Source of the DNA: Pelagophyceae sp. CCMP2097
Lineage: Eukaryota > Sar > Pelagophyceae
Direction of reading: 5' to 3'
Assembly (NCBI GenBank): GCA_026770575.1
Contig: MU657185.1
Span: 520,488-537,112 of the forward strand
Length of the DNA: 16,625 nt
Below the pieces are notes generated by a model. That model was not told the DNA's origin, made no database searches, and was given only the letters and a program-made list of their open reading frames with translations. This document shows positions 1 through 7,855 of this stretch, one piece after another (the first letter of the stretch is position 1; each line of letters starts with the position of its first letter). Position numbers and translations under genes: made by a program.

Positions 1-98
1 GCGGGGTCCGCACGACGCGGTCGGGCGGCATGAGCACGAGCGGGTCCATGCGGTGCAGGTCGAGGCCGAGCGCCGGGTCCGCGTTGCGCCGGACGCGC
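1..98 (-). CDS. Partial exon of an unidentified protein gene, running off the left edge
   Basis: On the minus strand this stretch reads through without a stop and gives a well-composed peptide (ending LDLHRMDPLVLMPPDRVV and a few more residues) with GC-rich third positions. It is preceded on that strand by GAGCCAG|GCG, a CAG|G acceptor matching the YAG|G acceptors of the two better-supported genes, so I place the exon start at about 98. Upstream of the acceptor (99-150) the sequence is AT-richer, as expected for an intron. The family is not recognised. The protein continues beyond position 1, and its upstream exon was not found; it would have to overlap the divergent glycosyltransferase gene or lie in a very short leader. 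The plus-strand reading of the same bases is less protein-like. Confidence 0.4.
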
Positions 99-200
99 CT
101 GGCTCCGGTGAACAAGTAGGTAATTTACTCGATTTTATCGTCCGATCAATAAGTGCTTCGGAACAAAGCCGTCGCGACTGTCGCTGCGGGACGGCGGGGC

Positions 201-2542
201 ATGCGCCTCGGTCTCGGCCTGCGCTGCGTCCTCGTCGCCGCATGGCTTGCAGAAGCGTGCGTCTTACTCGACTTTGGCCGGACGCTGGCCACGCTGTCTC
301 TTTCTAGGGTGCCCGCGGGCGAGGCGGCGACGCGGTACGCTCATTGTACTCGCGTGCAGCTCCTCGTTCGAAGCGTCCACTTTGAGGAGAGCCGGAGATT
401 TCGCGGGCTTCACGTCATGCCGGCGTACGACGTCCGAGTGGACTGCGCAGCAGAGATCGACGTGCGTGCGGGCGCCTGTGCAGCCTCGTGGCAGACTTGA
501 GCCTCTGGACACTAGGCGCGCCTTCTCGACGACGCGGCCGAGATCTGTGCCGCGCCGGCGCCCTTTGAATCGTCCGCACGGGTGGCGTCGACGAGTCTTT
601 GGAGCGAGCTGAGTTGCCCGAGACTTTGGCCCACATGCCTCATCTTCGGCCGCGTGCCTCCTCCTTGGCAAACAGACGTTCAGGCCTCTCCATGACGGCG
701 CGCCTCGACGCGTTTCGCCGCGTCAGCGCGTGCGCGCCGATTGCCGACCCGTCGTCCATCGCCGTGCCCACGTGGCTCGAGTCGCGCAGGTTCGATCTGC
801 TCGTCTGGTGCGTCTCGGGCCCCGTCTGTCGGCCCCAAAAGAGGCGTCCGGGTGGACGCGCGCCGCCTCGGTGCCAAGTCGACACATGACTGTAGGCTCC
901 GGCGCCGCGACGGCGCTCTGGCGAGCTTGACGACGGTCGCGGTCCTGGACATCCGCGGCATCGCCGACTTTGACGGCGCACGGCAGCGGCATGCGCTCAC
1001 GTTTACAGCCAACTCCACGTGGCCCACCGCGTCTGTTTCTCGTGGTCGGATACCCCCCGTCGCACGGTGATCGCAGGGTCGTGAGCGGGAGGGGCACCGG
1101 GCAAGGCAGTGATCGCACCTGCACGGTCCTCGGTAGGCGCATCGGCGCCGCCGCGCCGCGCGCGGGGGCGCTGCACTTGTTCGCGGGAAAGTGGGATTCA
1201 GATTCTCTCGCAGATGAAACCTTTTTCCATTTTTTCCAGGGCCAGCTCCTCCCACTCGCCGCGCGCGTCGCCGCGGAGCGGCGCGACCGCGCTTCAAAAG
1301 CAACGACGCCCGACGAGCAGGTTGACGCGCGCATCTTTTTGCACTCGCAGTTTGCCGGTTTGCACGTCGCAACTCTGACCGACTTTGCCGGCGCCAATGG
1401 CGTCGCCCTCCTCGACGAACCGCCGCACGCCGACACGCACCGGCGCACGGAGTTTGAGGTGCTGCGGCGGATGGACTTTCAGCGAAACGACGAGCCGTGG
1501 ACTCTACAAGCTCTAAAGGACAATGCCAAAGACGGCCGCGACGAACTGCTCACCTGGGCCGGCGCAAAGGCAAACTGGTCCTCGGGCGTCGTCGCGGATT
1601 TTGCAGACGCGACGGACCAGTCGGCGGTGTCGGACTGTCCAGCCGCTTTTGCAGCATGCACGGACCATAACCCCGCTCATCAAACGCCGCTCATCGTCTT
1701 CCAGGTCTGGTCGCCGCACCTGCACGCGCGCATCTCGTCAAGGGCGGTGACGAATCTGGCCGCTCTGGCTTTTGAATTCCAGAAGAGGCATTTAGACTGC
1801 TACGTCCGCATCGTCGACTGCGACATTTTAACACTAAAGGACCAGATCCGCGCCCACGCCGGCGCCGCGCTCCTCGTGTGCGGCGGCGTCTTTGAATACG
1901 GACGGCGCGAGGGGCCCTTGTACGGTCCGTCTGGGGCGGTTTGACCCTATACACCGCCCTCTCGGCCCCTGTCCTCTCGCCCCTCTCGCGCTTCGAGCGG
2001 TCATGCAGGTGCTCGGTCACGGCGCAGGTTTAGTGCACGCCGCGTGGCTCAAATCCGCGTCGCCGAAGAAAACCCAAACCGCCACAGGATACCAGCGACG
2101 ACGGAGTCGCGAGCGGTAGCAGAGACGAGATCAACGCCATAGGAAAGACCCTGATCGGGGCCGCTTTTCCCGGGTGATGCCAGAGCTCCGAGCCTTTCCT
2201 CAAGTGTTTGGGAAAGGCAGTTTTCTGTGGGGAGTTTCGACCGTCACCTTCTCTAGGCTGGCGCCCGGCGCGGCCGTCGTGGAGCTGATCCCAGATTCGA
2301 AGCGTGGCTACGTGTCGCTGCCGGCTTTGGCGATGGTCTTTGGGCTCAAGCTGTCGCGCGTCTGGGTCGACACTGACGTCGCCGAAATCGATTACGAAAG
2401 CGTCCAACTCGCCATCGACCGCGCCAGGCTCGTCGACCCTGCAGAGCTCTGCGGGCCTCTCAAACCAAAGGCCTCAACCGGAACTGAATGCGCCGCCGGG
2501 AATGGTTCCCGGACAGCATGCGAGCCAGTATCGTCAATATGA
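201..2542 (+). CDS. GT61-like (DUF563/EOGT-type) glycosyltransferase, split gene of about 8 exons
   Basis: Likely a Golgi/ER sugar transferase. Proposed exons: 201-256, 308-461, 516 to about 677, about 728-807, 896-1030, 1077-1875, 2009-2046, 2257-2542. Joining at these points keeps the frame except at the third/fourth exon boundary, which I could not resolve. The ATG at 201 starts a hydrophobic leader (MRLGLGLRCVLVAAWLAEA) typical of a signal anchor. Exon 6 carries FFHFFQGQLLPLA, resembling the FHF..LPL region of GT61 enzymes, and later an R-S-R-A-V-T-N segment. Exon 7 encodes LGHGAGLVHAAW, the family's hallmark HGAGL loop, and exon 8 continues LAPGAAVVELIP, the usual sequel. Donor sugar and acceptor cannot be read from the sequence. 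Family membership rests on remembered motifs, and the C-terminal end after about 2450 is uncertain. Confidence 0.62.
257..307 (+). other. Intron 1 of the GT61-like gene
   Basis: GTGCGT donor and TTCTAG acceptor followed by G, 51 nt, phase 2. It removes a stretch with a pyrimidine-rich end directly after the signal-anchor exon. Confidence 0.5.
462..515 (+). other. Intron 2 of the GT61-like gene
   Basis: GTGCGT donor and ACTAG acceptor followed by G, 54 nt, phase 0. It removes the in-frame TGA at 498-500 and joins two protein-like stretches (..AAEID and ARLLDDAAEI..). Confidence 0.5.
808..895 (+). other. Intron 4 of the GT61-like gene
   Basis: GTGCGT donor and TGTAG acceptor followed by G, 88 nt, phase 2. 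Splicing restores a Trp codon (TG+G) and shifts to the frame that reads ALASLTTVAVLDIRGIADF. Confidence 0.52.
1031..1076 (+). other. Intron 5 of the GT61-like gene
   Basis: GTCTGT donor and CGCAG acceptor followed by G, 46 nt, phase 2. It connects the NSTWPTA reading frame with the long open frame containing the GT61 motifs. Confidence 0.5.
1876..2008 (+). other. Intron 6 of the GT61-like gene
   Basis: GTGTGC donor and TGCAG acceptor followed by G, 133 nt, phase 0. Removal joins AGAALL to VLGHGAGL, which rebuilds the continuous strand-then-HGAG segment expected in GT61 enzymes. The interior has complementary GCGCGAGGGGCC / GGCCCC..CTCTCGCGC tracts near its two ends. Confidence 0.6.
2047..2256 (+). 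other. Intron 7 of the GT61-like gene, apparent GC-AG intron
   Basis: The protein context (HGAGLVHAAW | LAPGAAVVE) needs the upstream exon to end in TG and the next to start with G, giving Trp. The intron then begins GCTCAA and ends TTCTCTAG (210 nt). The nearest GT donor, at 2044, would also keep the frame but would delete the Trp. I therefore favour GC-AG but do not exclude the GT alternative. Confidence 0.5.
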
Positions 2543-2920
2543 TCCGCGCCGAGACGGCACCATGTTGTATTGTTAATGTGATTTGTTTAAGAGGTCTACC
2601 CTGAGTGGGGCATGAGGTTTCCAACTTATACCCCGGGGAGATGTGAGACATGGAGAGCCTCGTGCAGATCGAGGGATCCTGCGCAGGAGCCACTTGTCTT
2701 GCACCTTTCGACCGTTCAGCCTCGCTGCCGGATACCCGCTCGTTAAGCACTCGGGCTTACATCGGACGACTGTTATGTCCCCTCGACGGCTCACTTAAGT
2801 AAGGTGTCATCTCGAGAACCACCAACCAGACGTTCTTAAAACTTTGCACAAGCACGCGCGGCATTGGTCCTGAACCCCCTGGTTGATTAGAATTTCCATA
2901 TACGCCCTGCGCGGAAATCA
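2543..2920. other. Gene-free stretch downstream of the GT61-like gene
   Basis: Mixed-composition sequence with only short, unconvincing open frames on either strand. No promoter, RNA gene or repeat was recognised. Confidence 0.5.
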
Positions 2921-3334
2921 AAAGCCAAAGCGCGAGCCAAAGCTCGAGCCAAAGCTCGAGCCAAAGCTCGTGCTAAAGCTTGAGCTGGAGCTGGAGTCAA
3001 AGCTCGAGAAGCTAGAGCCGAAGTTTGAGCCAAAGCAGGAGTCAAAGCAAGAGCCAAAACACGAGACAAAGCTAAGGTCAAAGCTAGAGCCAAAGCTGGA
3101 GATCTAGAGCCAAATCTAGAGCCAAAGCAAGAGCCAAAGCTAGATCCAAAGCTGGAGCCAAAGCTAGAGCCAAACTAAGACCCACGCTAGAGCCCAAGCT
3201 AGAGCCAACACTAGAGCCCAAGCTAGAGCTAAAAGTATAGCCAGAGCTAGGGCCAAAGCAAAGGGCAGAAGCTAGAACCGCAGCTGGAGCTTGGCTCGAG
3301 CTAGGGCTAAAGCTCGAGAGGCTAGAGCCAAAGC
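2921..3334 (+). repeat. 12-bp minisatellite, consensus GAGCCAAAGCTA/C
   Basis: About 34 imperfect tandem copies of a 12-bp unit such as GAGCCAAAGCTC, most regular at 2935-2975 and more degenerate (TAGAGCCAAAGC, TAGAGCCCAAGC) to the right. Because the unit length is a multiple of three, both strands show long open frames of low complexity (Lys-Leu-Glu-Pro repeats forward, Leu-Ala repeats reverse). I treat these as by-products, not genes. Confidence 0.9.
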
Positions 3335-3336
3335 TA

Positions 3337-3364
3337 GGGTTGGGGTTGGGGTTGGGGTTAGGGG
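3337..3364 (+). repeat. Telomere-like (GGGGTT)n tract with G-quadruplex potential
   Basis: Five runs of three to four G separated by TT or TTA follow directly on the minisatellite. Four spaced G-runs are enough to form a G-quadruplex. The unit resembles known G-rich telomeric repeats (GGGGTT, TTAGGG) but is short and internal. Confidence 0.75.
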
Positions 3365-3389
3365 AAGGCGCTTTGGGGGGGGAAGAATA

Positions 3390-3500
3390 TTCACGTATCG
3401 ACGCGTGTCGTGGACGAGCAGGACGTGGACGAGCAGAGAACGAGCAGGGCGTGCAGAGAAGAAGACAAGGCGCTCCAGAGATCGAACGGTTTCCAAGGGC
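3390..3500 (+). repeat. Truncated, diverged copy of dispersed repeat X, variant with a GATCGAACGG tail
   Basis: It contains the core CGACGCGTGTCGTGGACGAG (3399-3418) and the tail AGATCGAACGGTTTCCAAGG, both of which recur in the same order at 5199-5277. Confidence 0.75.
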
Positions 3501-3559
3501 AAAGGACGCCGCGCGCCGAGTTATCGTGCCCGGCTGCAGAGCTTGGCGCTGTCGAAGCG

Positions 3560-3660
3560 GGGGGGGTGGAGCCGAGGGCACGACAGCAAAAACTGGGCCC
3601 CGCGGCCCGGCGTGGGACGCGCGGCCGCGTCGCGCGCGCTCAACGGGCGCAATTTGTCGA
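3560..3660 (+). repeat. Dispersed repeat Y, copy 1
   Basis: GGAGCCGAGGGC, then ACTGGGCCCCGCGGCCCGGC, then CGCGCGCTCAACGG. The same blocks recur in the same order at about 5470-5560. A shorter diverged block (CTGGGCCAGGGCGAGG.., 5618-5675) may be a third copy. Confidence 0.75.
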
Positions 3661-3896
3661 AAATGACGCTCAAAAGGGCACAGCCGGACGACACGGGCCC
3701 GCCTCGCCTCAAATTCAAGCGCGCATCGGCCCCGGGGCACCCCCTCGGGCCGGCGCCAGGCCAATTCGCCGCTCCAAACGTCGCGCGGCGCACCCACAAA
3801 AGTTGCCCAAATCCCCGTCTGGTTCCCAGAGCGCGAGAGAAGGTGGAATCGCCTGCAGCTGAATTTGGATTCTCGACCCCACTTCTCGAGGGTAAG

Positions 3897-4044
3897 GCTT
3901 ACGCGACGCGTGTCGTGGAAGAGCAGGGCGTGGACGAGCAGTGACAAAGAGTCCACCAGAGTCGAAGTAGATTTCCATCGGAAAAGGGGACGCCGAGCAT
4001 ACCTGGCGGAAGGAGGAAGTCGGACGAGGGCGCGGTCCTACTTC
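3897..4044 (+). repeat. Dispersed repeat X, truncated copy
   Basis: It begins GGCTTACGCGACGCG and runs to GCGCGGTCCTA, closely matching 11463-11609 and, inverted, 15020-15166. It breaks off after the CGGTCCTA block, whereas the other two copies continue with AGACACAAAGGATTTCACGC. The forward frame through it is open in several copies but the changes do not look protein-constrained. Confidence 0.85.
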
Positions 4045-4560
4045 CCGAGGGGGGTAAGAACACCACTTGATCCAAGAGGCTACCCAAGAGGACACAACAT
4101 CAAGGAGCTTCTCGAGAGGGGGCTTACGCGGCGCGTGTCGTGGACTTCTCGAGGGGAGGGGGGGTCGAGATTCCTAAGGTGGCCTTTGGGGGGGGGGGGT
4201 CCGAGATGGCCATTCCAGGCCAAGCCAGGCGGGATCTGGCTTGCCGGGGTCATCGGGGGGTGTCCTGAGTGTCCCGTGAGCTTATCTGGTCATGCACCTC
4301 TTCCTGGTCATCACCGAGAGCCGAACCACATGGGATTTAATATAATCTTGGAGGGCACTTTTAGCTGTTTCGGAATTCCCAGAGTTCAATCTAATCCTCG
4401 TTATGGCCTTTTCGAGGTTCAAGGGGTCGAGATGTGAATATACGGCCCACTACGGCCGAGCTGGTTGTTTCAAAAAGGTGTTGCCCTGCTCAGAGGAGGG
4501 GGTCCTGATGGCCTCGCAGTCGATTTTAGACCAGCTTCGGGTCTCTCTCTTCCGTAAGAT
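4045..4560. other. Gene-free stretch with G-runs and X-end fragments
   Basis: It contains a short X-end-like fragment (GCTTACGCGGCGCGTGTCG, 4121-4139), repeated CTTCTCGAG motifs and a G10 run near 4190. No supported gene. Confidence 0.5.
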
Positions 4561-4702
4561 GACGCGAAAATTTTGAAATATTTTCCAGGGAGCGTTTGGC
4601 GCTCCTTTCAAGACGCCGAAAAACGCCGCCTGACTCGCGTGTAGGCGCGCTTGAAAGGAGCGCTTGACGCCCTCTGGAAAATATTTCAAAATTTGGCGCG
4701 TC
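4561..4702. repeat. Fold-back (MITE-like) element with about 50-bp inverted arms
   Basis: The left arm starts GACGCGAAAATTTTGAAATA and ends GCGCTCCTTTCAAG near 4611. The right arm is its near-complement, from CTTGAAAGGAGCGC near 4650 to ATTTGGCGCGTC at 4702. Mismatches cluster in the middle of the arms. The loop is about 38 bp. No clear target duplication is seen. The minus-strand open frames here arise from the repeat. Confidence 0.85.
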
Positions 4703-5190
4703 AAAATTCCCAAGGGAGCTGAGGACCCTGCCACCGAGACAGGGGGGTGCAGCGTCTGATTCCGCGCCCGTGTGACTAAGTCTCTTCGTCATCAGCCCTC
4801 TGGAACAACGCAAAAATCGGTATGATGACTTTGGCGAGGTAAAGTGTCGCTATATTTTCGTATTTTCATCTATAATATTGAACTTACAAACGAAAACATA
4901 TCAGACAAAACCTTAACGGACCATGAAGCTGATCTAAAATCAGCTGCTCGATCGGCCACTCTTGGCCCAATCTGGGTCCTGTATCGGCCAATCTACGTAT
5001 AGCCCCATACTGCATATCAGGCGGATATTGCCCGCACCGGGGTCCCGCGCCGCGGAAACATCCGAGGCGGCGGTAAAGCTGGTGGCGTACTCAGGATCAT
5101 CCCACGACCGCCCTCAGCCAGCAAGAACACGCCAAATTGGCCGGGAGGTGTCATCTCGACCCCCTGGCGATCTCGAGGGGGGTAGGGTGG
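4703..5190. other. Gene-free stretch with an AT-rich island
   Basis: 4840-4925 is notably AT-rich (TATAATATTG, ACGAAAACATATC) within a GC-rich window. Nothing else was recognised. Confidence 0.45.
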
Positions 5191-5285
5191 CTTACGCGAC
5201 GCGTGTCGTGGACGAGCAGGGCGTGGACGAGGAGAGTCAGACAAGGAGCCACAGAGATCGAACGGTTTCCAAGGACGAGGACACG
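5191..5285 (+). repeat. Truncated copy of dispersed repeat X, variant with a GATCGAACGG tail
   Basis: It starts GCTTACGCGACGCGTGTCG and continues with GGACGAGCAGGGCGTGG, then AGAGATCGAACGGTTTCCAA. It pairs with 3390-3500 and shares its 5' end with the longer X copies. Confidence 0.8.
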
Positions 5286-5469
5286 GGGGCTCGAGATGCT
5301 CAAATTCGGGGGGTCGAGGACTGGATTCAGCTGCAGGCGACTCAGACTTCTCTAGAAACGGGACAGGGACGTAACGTACCGTTGTGAGTCTGAGCATCCG
5401 AGCCTGTTAGAAAGGTCAGAGGAGGGCGCCGGCGGGGGGGCGAGCGCTTTTGGGGGGGGGTCGCGCGGG

Positions 5470-5565
5470 ATGGAGCCGAGGGCCCGCCAGCGAAAAACTG
5501 GGCCCCGCGGCCCGGCCTGGGACTCACGGCCGCGCCGCGCGCGCTCAACGGACGTGATTTGACCT
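5470..5565 (+). repeat. Dispersed repeat Y, copy 2
   Basis: It matches 3560-3660 block for block (GGAGCCGAGGGC; ACTGGGCCCCGCGGCCCGGC; CGCGCGCTCAACGG) with scattered substitutions. Both Y copies lie just downstream of an X-variant fragment, so the X-variant plus Y module is itself duplicated, about 1.85 kb apart. Confidence 0.75.
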
Positions 5566-5689
5566 CGCACAAGCGGGGAAAGCGTCATCTACGCCATATA
5601 CGTCACGCGCCACGAACTGGGCCAGGGCGAGGCTCACGCCTCCGTACCACGGCCGCGCCGCGCACCGACCAAAGTGGCCCCAAATCTAT

Positions 5690-6201
5690 AGGTGGCACTG
5701 TAAAATAATTAGTAAAAACTGTATTTGATTTTACATGCAACTACATGTAATTACACGACCACCAAATTTTGCCTTTGTAGGGGCCTTGAAAGTACATCTC
5801 CAATCCATCAATATTTGTGAATTTCGGGCGCATTGCATCTCGAAATTGTGGCTTTTCCCCACTTGTTTGAACAAAAGTGGGACTTTTACCCCCAAAACAT
5901 GCGCATGCAGAGCCACACCTCGTATTTGAGCTCGTCAGTTCGCCGGGGCGACTCGGCGGAGCCTCTCGCTCGCGCTAAGCCCCATTGCGCCTCGTTTGGG
6001 CGCCTCTAAAAATATGACCTTCACTTTACACTGTAAATATGTGTGTAACAGTAATTACACTGTAATTACAGTAAAAACAGAGGCCCATAATCCTCTACAC
6101 TGTCTTTGCCCACCTACACCCAAATCCCTGTGTCGTTTGCGAGAAGGTGCCAAGTTTAGCGATTTTACAAAGCTCCTCCGCGCCGTCTCTCGGAGAGCAA
6201 A
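5690..6201. promoter_or_regulatory. AT-rich upstream region of the DUF2358-glutaredoxin gene
   Basis: This is the intergenic region before the ATG at 6202. It contains two CACTGTAAA motifs (5696 and 6029) and a tandem pair of the palindrome GTAATTAC (6051-6058 and 6062-6069), both within 160 bp of the start codon. No TATA box at a convincing distance was seen. A promoter role is inferred from position only. Confidence 0.35.
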
Positions 6202-7692
6202 ATGCTCCTCCCTCGTCGCCGCGGCCTGGCCTTGCTGCTGCTGTGCCGCCTGGCCTGCGGCTTGACGTCCCGCGGCGGCGGTAAACGGGCGCCGGCGACG
6301 TCGGCGCGGGCGCCGCGGGTCTCGTCGCCGCCGCGGGCTCGCAAAAAAACGTCGCTTTCGGCTCGCAAGGACGAGCCTGCGTCGCCCGGTGGCACCGGCG
6401 TCTGGTTCGCCGCAGAGGCACTGGGCCGCCTCGTCGCGCTTCAGCGCGGCGGTGGCGGACGGGAAATGTCGAAGAATGCGCCGCCGAGGAATTTGGACGA
6501 GGCCGTCAAGCGTCTTGAAAGTGACTACGAGGCTCTCTACTTCATCTCTGGGAAGATGGACTCGCAGTTGTACGCCGAGGACTGCGAGTTCGCCGACCCA
6601 TTTGTTTCTTTTCGCGGGAGGCAAAGGTTCGAGGCGCGTCTTTCCTGTTCGGCTCGCGCCCGCTCCCGCGCTTCCAAAGGCGCGAGAGCGCGACATCCTC
6701 TGTAGGACAACCTGCTCAACCTCGCCGGCGGGTTCATCACGCAGTCGAGCGCGCGCACGCTGACGACGGACGTCTTCCGCGGGAACGCCACGCGTCCCGC
6801 CTCGTACACCACGCGGCTCCTCGTCAAGCTGCGCCTGGCGCTGCCCTGGGACCCGGAGCTGTGCTGGGTCTGGGGCGTCGAACACGTCTTCGAAACGACA
6901 CCGCAGGGCGTGCAGGTCAGCTTGAAATCTTATGAAAGAATCATCACATACTGAGCCTGCAGGTATGTCGGCACCTCGAGTCGTGGGAGGTCGGCGCTTC
7001 CGAAGGCGTCGGGCAGCTCCTCCGGCCGGGCCCACCAAGGCCAAAGAAGGCGGTTCAAGGCGAGGCGCGCGTGGCGGCGGTCGACGGCAAGGTCTCCAAA
7101 CTTGGGATGCAAGACCCCATCGCGGGCCCCATCGTGGCGTTGCTTCGGCAATTCGGCGCCCTGCCAAAGGCCGAGGCGGACGGCTGGGACGGCGAACCCA
7201 GCGCTTGGGCAGACGCTGATTCGCTCACGCAGAGACTCTCTGCGTTTTCGCAAAAGAACCTCGGGGCATTCAAGCAGTTCGTCGCCGAGATCGTCGCGGG
7301 CGACTTTGACGCAGCCCAGGTGGACGCGCGCCTCGACGCTGAAATTGCAGCGTCGGGCGTGGTCATGTTCTCGTTTACATCGTGTCCGTTTTGCAAAAAA
7401 GCCAAAGAGCTTCTCGATGCTAAAGGTGCCAAATATACTGTCCTCGAGCTCGACCTGGACTCGGACGGCGCCGCGCTGCGCGCTCGACTCGGCCGCAAAA
7501 CTGGGAGGACGAGCGTGCCGGCGGTTTGGATCGACGGAACGTACGTCGGGGGCCTCTCGAGCCTCGAGCCCCCAATGGAAGCCTTTTTTCGATAGGTACG
7601 TCGGGGGCCTCAACGACGGCGAACCCGGCCTCCAACCCTTGGAAACCGCGGGCAAGCTCGACCAGATGCTCAAGCTGGCCAAGGCCGTCTGA
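6202..7692 (+). CDS. Plastid-targeted-like DUF2358-glutaredoxin fusion protein (4 exons)
   Basis: Exons 6202-6633, 6706-6915, 6963-7540 and 7596-7692 give about 438 residues. Residues 1-20 (MLLPRRRGLALLLLCRLACG) form a signal peptide, followed by an Arg/Ser/Ala/Pro-rich stretch to about 95 that resembles a transit peptide of a complex plastid. Residues about 97-225 resemble DUF2358 (NTF2-like fold, known from cyanobacteria and plastids): LDEAVKRLESDYEALYF, AEDCEFADPFVSFRGRQRFE, and after splicing VCRHLESWEV. A helical linker leads to a glutaredoxin domain from about 347: active site C355-P-F-C358, cis-Pro loop T397-S-V-P400 and YVGG (408-411), which binds glutathione in this family. It probably reduces protein or glutathione disulfides. 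The role of the N-terminal domain is unknown. The start was chosen because it opens the signal peptide; the stop is TGA at 7690. Confidence 0.82.
6634..6705 (+). other. Intron 1 of the DUF2358-glutaredoxin gene, GC-AG type
   Basis: GCGCGT donor, TGTAG acceptor followed by G, 72 nt, phase 0. It must be removed because it carries an in-frame TAG at 6703-6705. Only this donor joins GRQRFE to DNLLNLAGGF in frame; the GT at 6627 would shift it. GCGCGT differs from the GTGCGT donors of the first gene by one base. Near-complementary CGCGTCTTT and AAAGGCGCG lie inside. Confidence 0.65.
6916..6962 (+). other. Intron 2 of the DUF2358-glutaredoxin gene
   Basis: GTCAGC donor and TGCAG acceptor followed by G, 47 nt, phase 0. 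It joins ETTPQGVQ to VCRHLESWEV. A 7-bp direct repeat, TGCAGGT, straddles both splice junctions (6911-6917 and 6958-6964). Confidence 0.75.
7541..7595 (+). other. Intron 3 of the DUF2358-glutaredoxin gene, flanked by a 16-bp direct repeat
   Basis: GTACGT donor and GATAG acceptor followed by G, 55 nt, phase 2. The first 16 bases of the intron (7541-7556) are identical to the first 16 of the next exon (7596-7611). Splicing rebuilds T-Y-V-G-G-L-N-D-G, the expected glutaredoxin C-terminal motif; unspliced, the frame stops at 7593. Confidence 0.85.
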
Positions 7693-7812
7693 AAAGATTG
7701 AGGCCGAACCGTTTCATAAAGGGGGACATTTTTGAGGACCCGAAGGGTCCTTGCCGTTTAATCAACGTCAGTCTACGGCAAGGGCCCGGGATTACCAGGG
7801 GCAATTTTGTCC

Positions 7813-7855
<43 letters not shown>
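7813..7855 (+). repeat. (GTCT)n microsatellite
   Basis: Nearly 11 uninterrupted GTCT units starting about 120 bp after the stop codon of the preceding gene. Confidence 0.97.

Noticed and set aside
2883..3107. Lys/Glu/Pro-Leu repeat protein on the plus strand and Leu-Ala repeat proteins on the minus strand
   Set aside because: They are translations of the 12-bp minisatellite. Open frames on both strands follow from the unit length, and the units vary without regard to the encoded residues.
3865..4437. 190-codon frame beginning in the X repeat
   Set aside because: Three X copies share the frame over about 45 codons, but substitutions are spread over all codon positions and the frame then enters unrelated G-rich sequence.
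4450..4813. Minus-strand frames of about 95 codons
   Set aside because: They cross the fold-back element at 4561-4702, and their similarity to each other comes from the inverted arms.
6055..7167. 370-codon minus-strand frame
   Set aside because: It is a GC-rich shadow of the well-supported plus-strand DUF2358-glutaredoxin gene and shows only Arg/Pro-rich composition.
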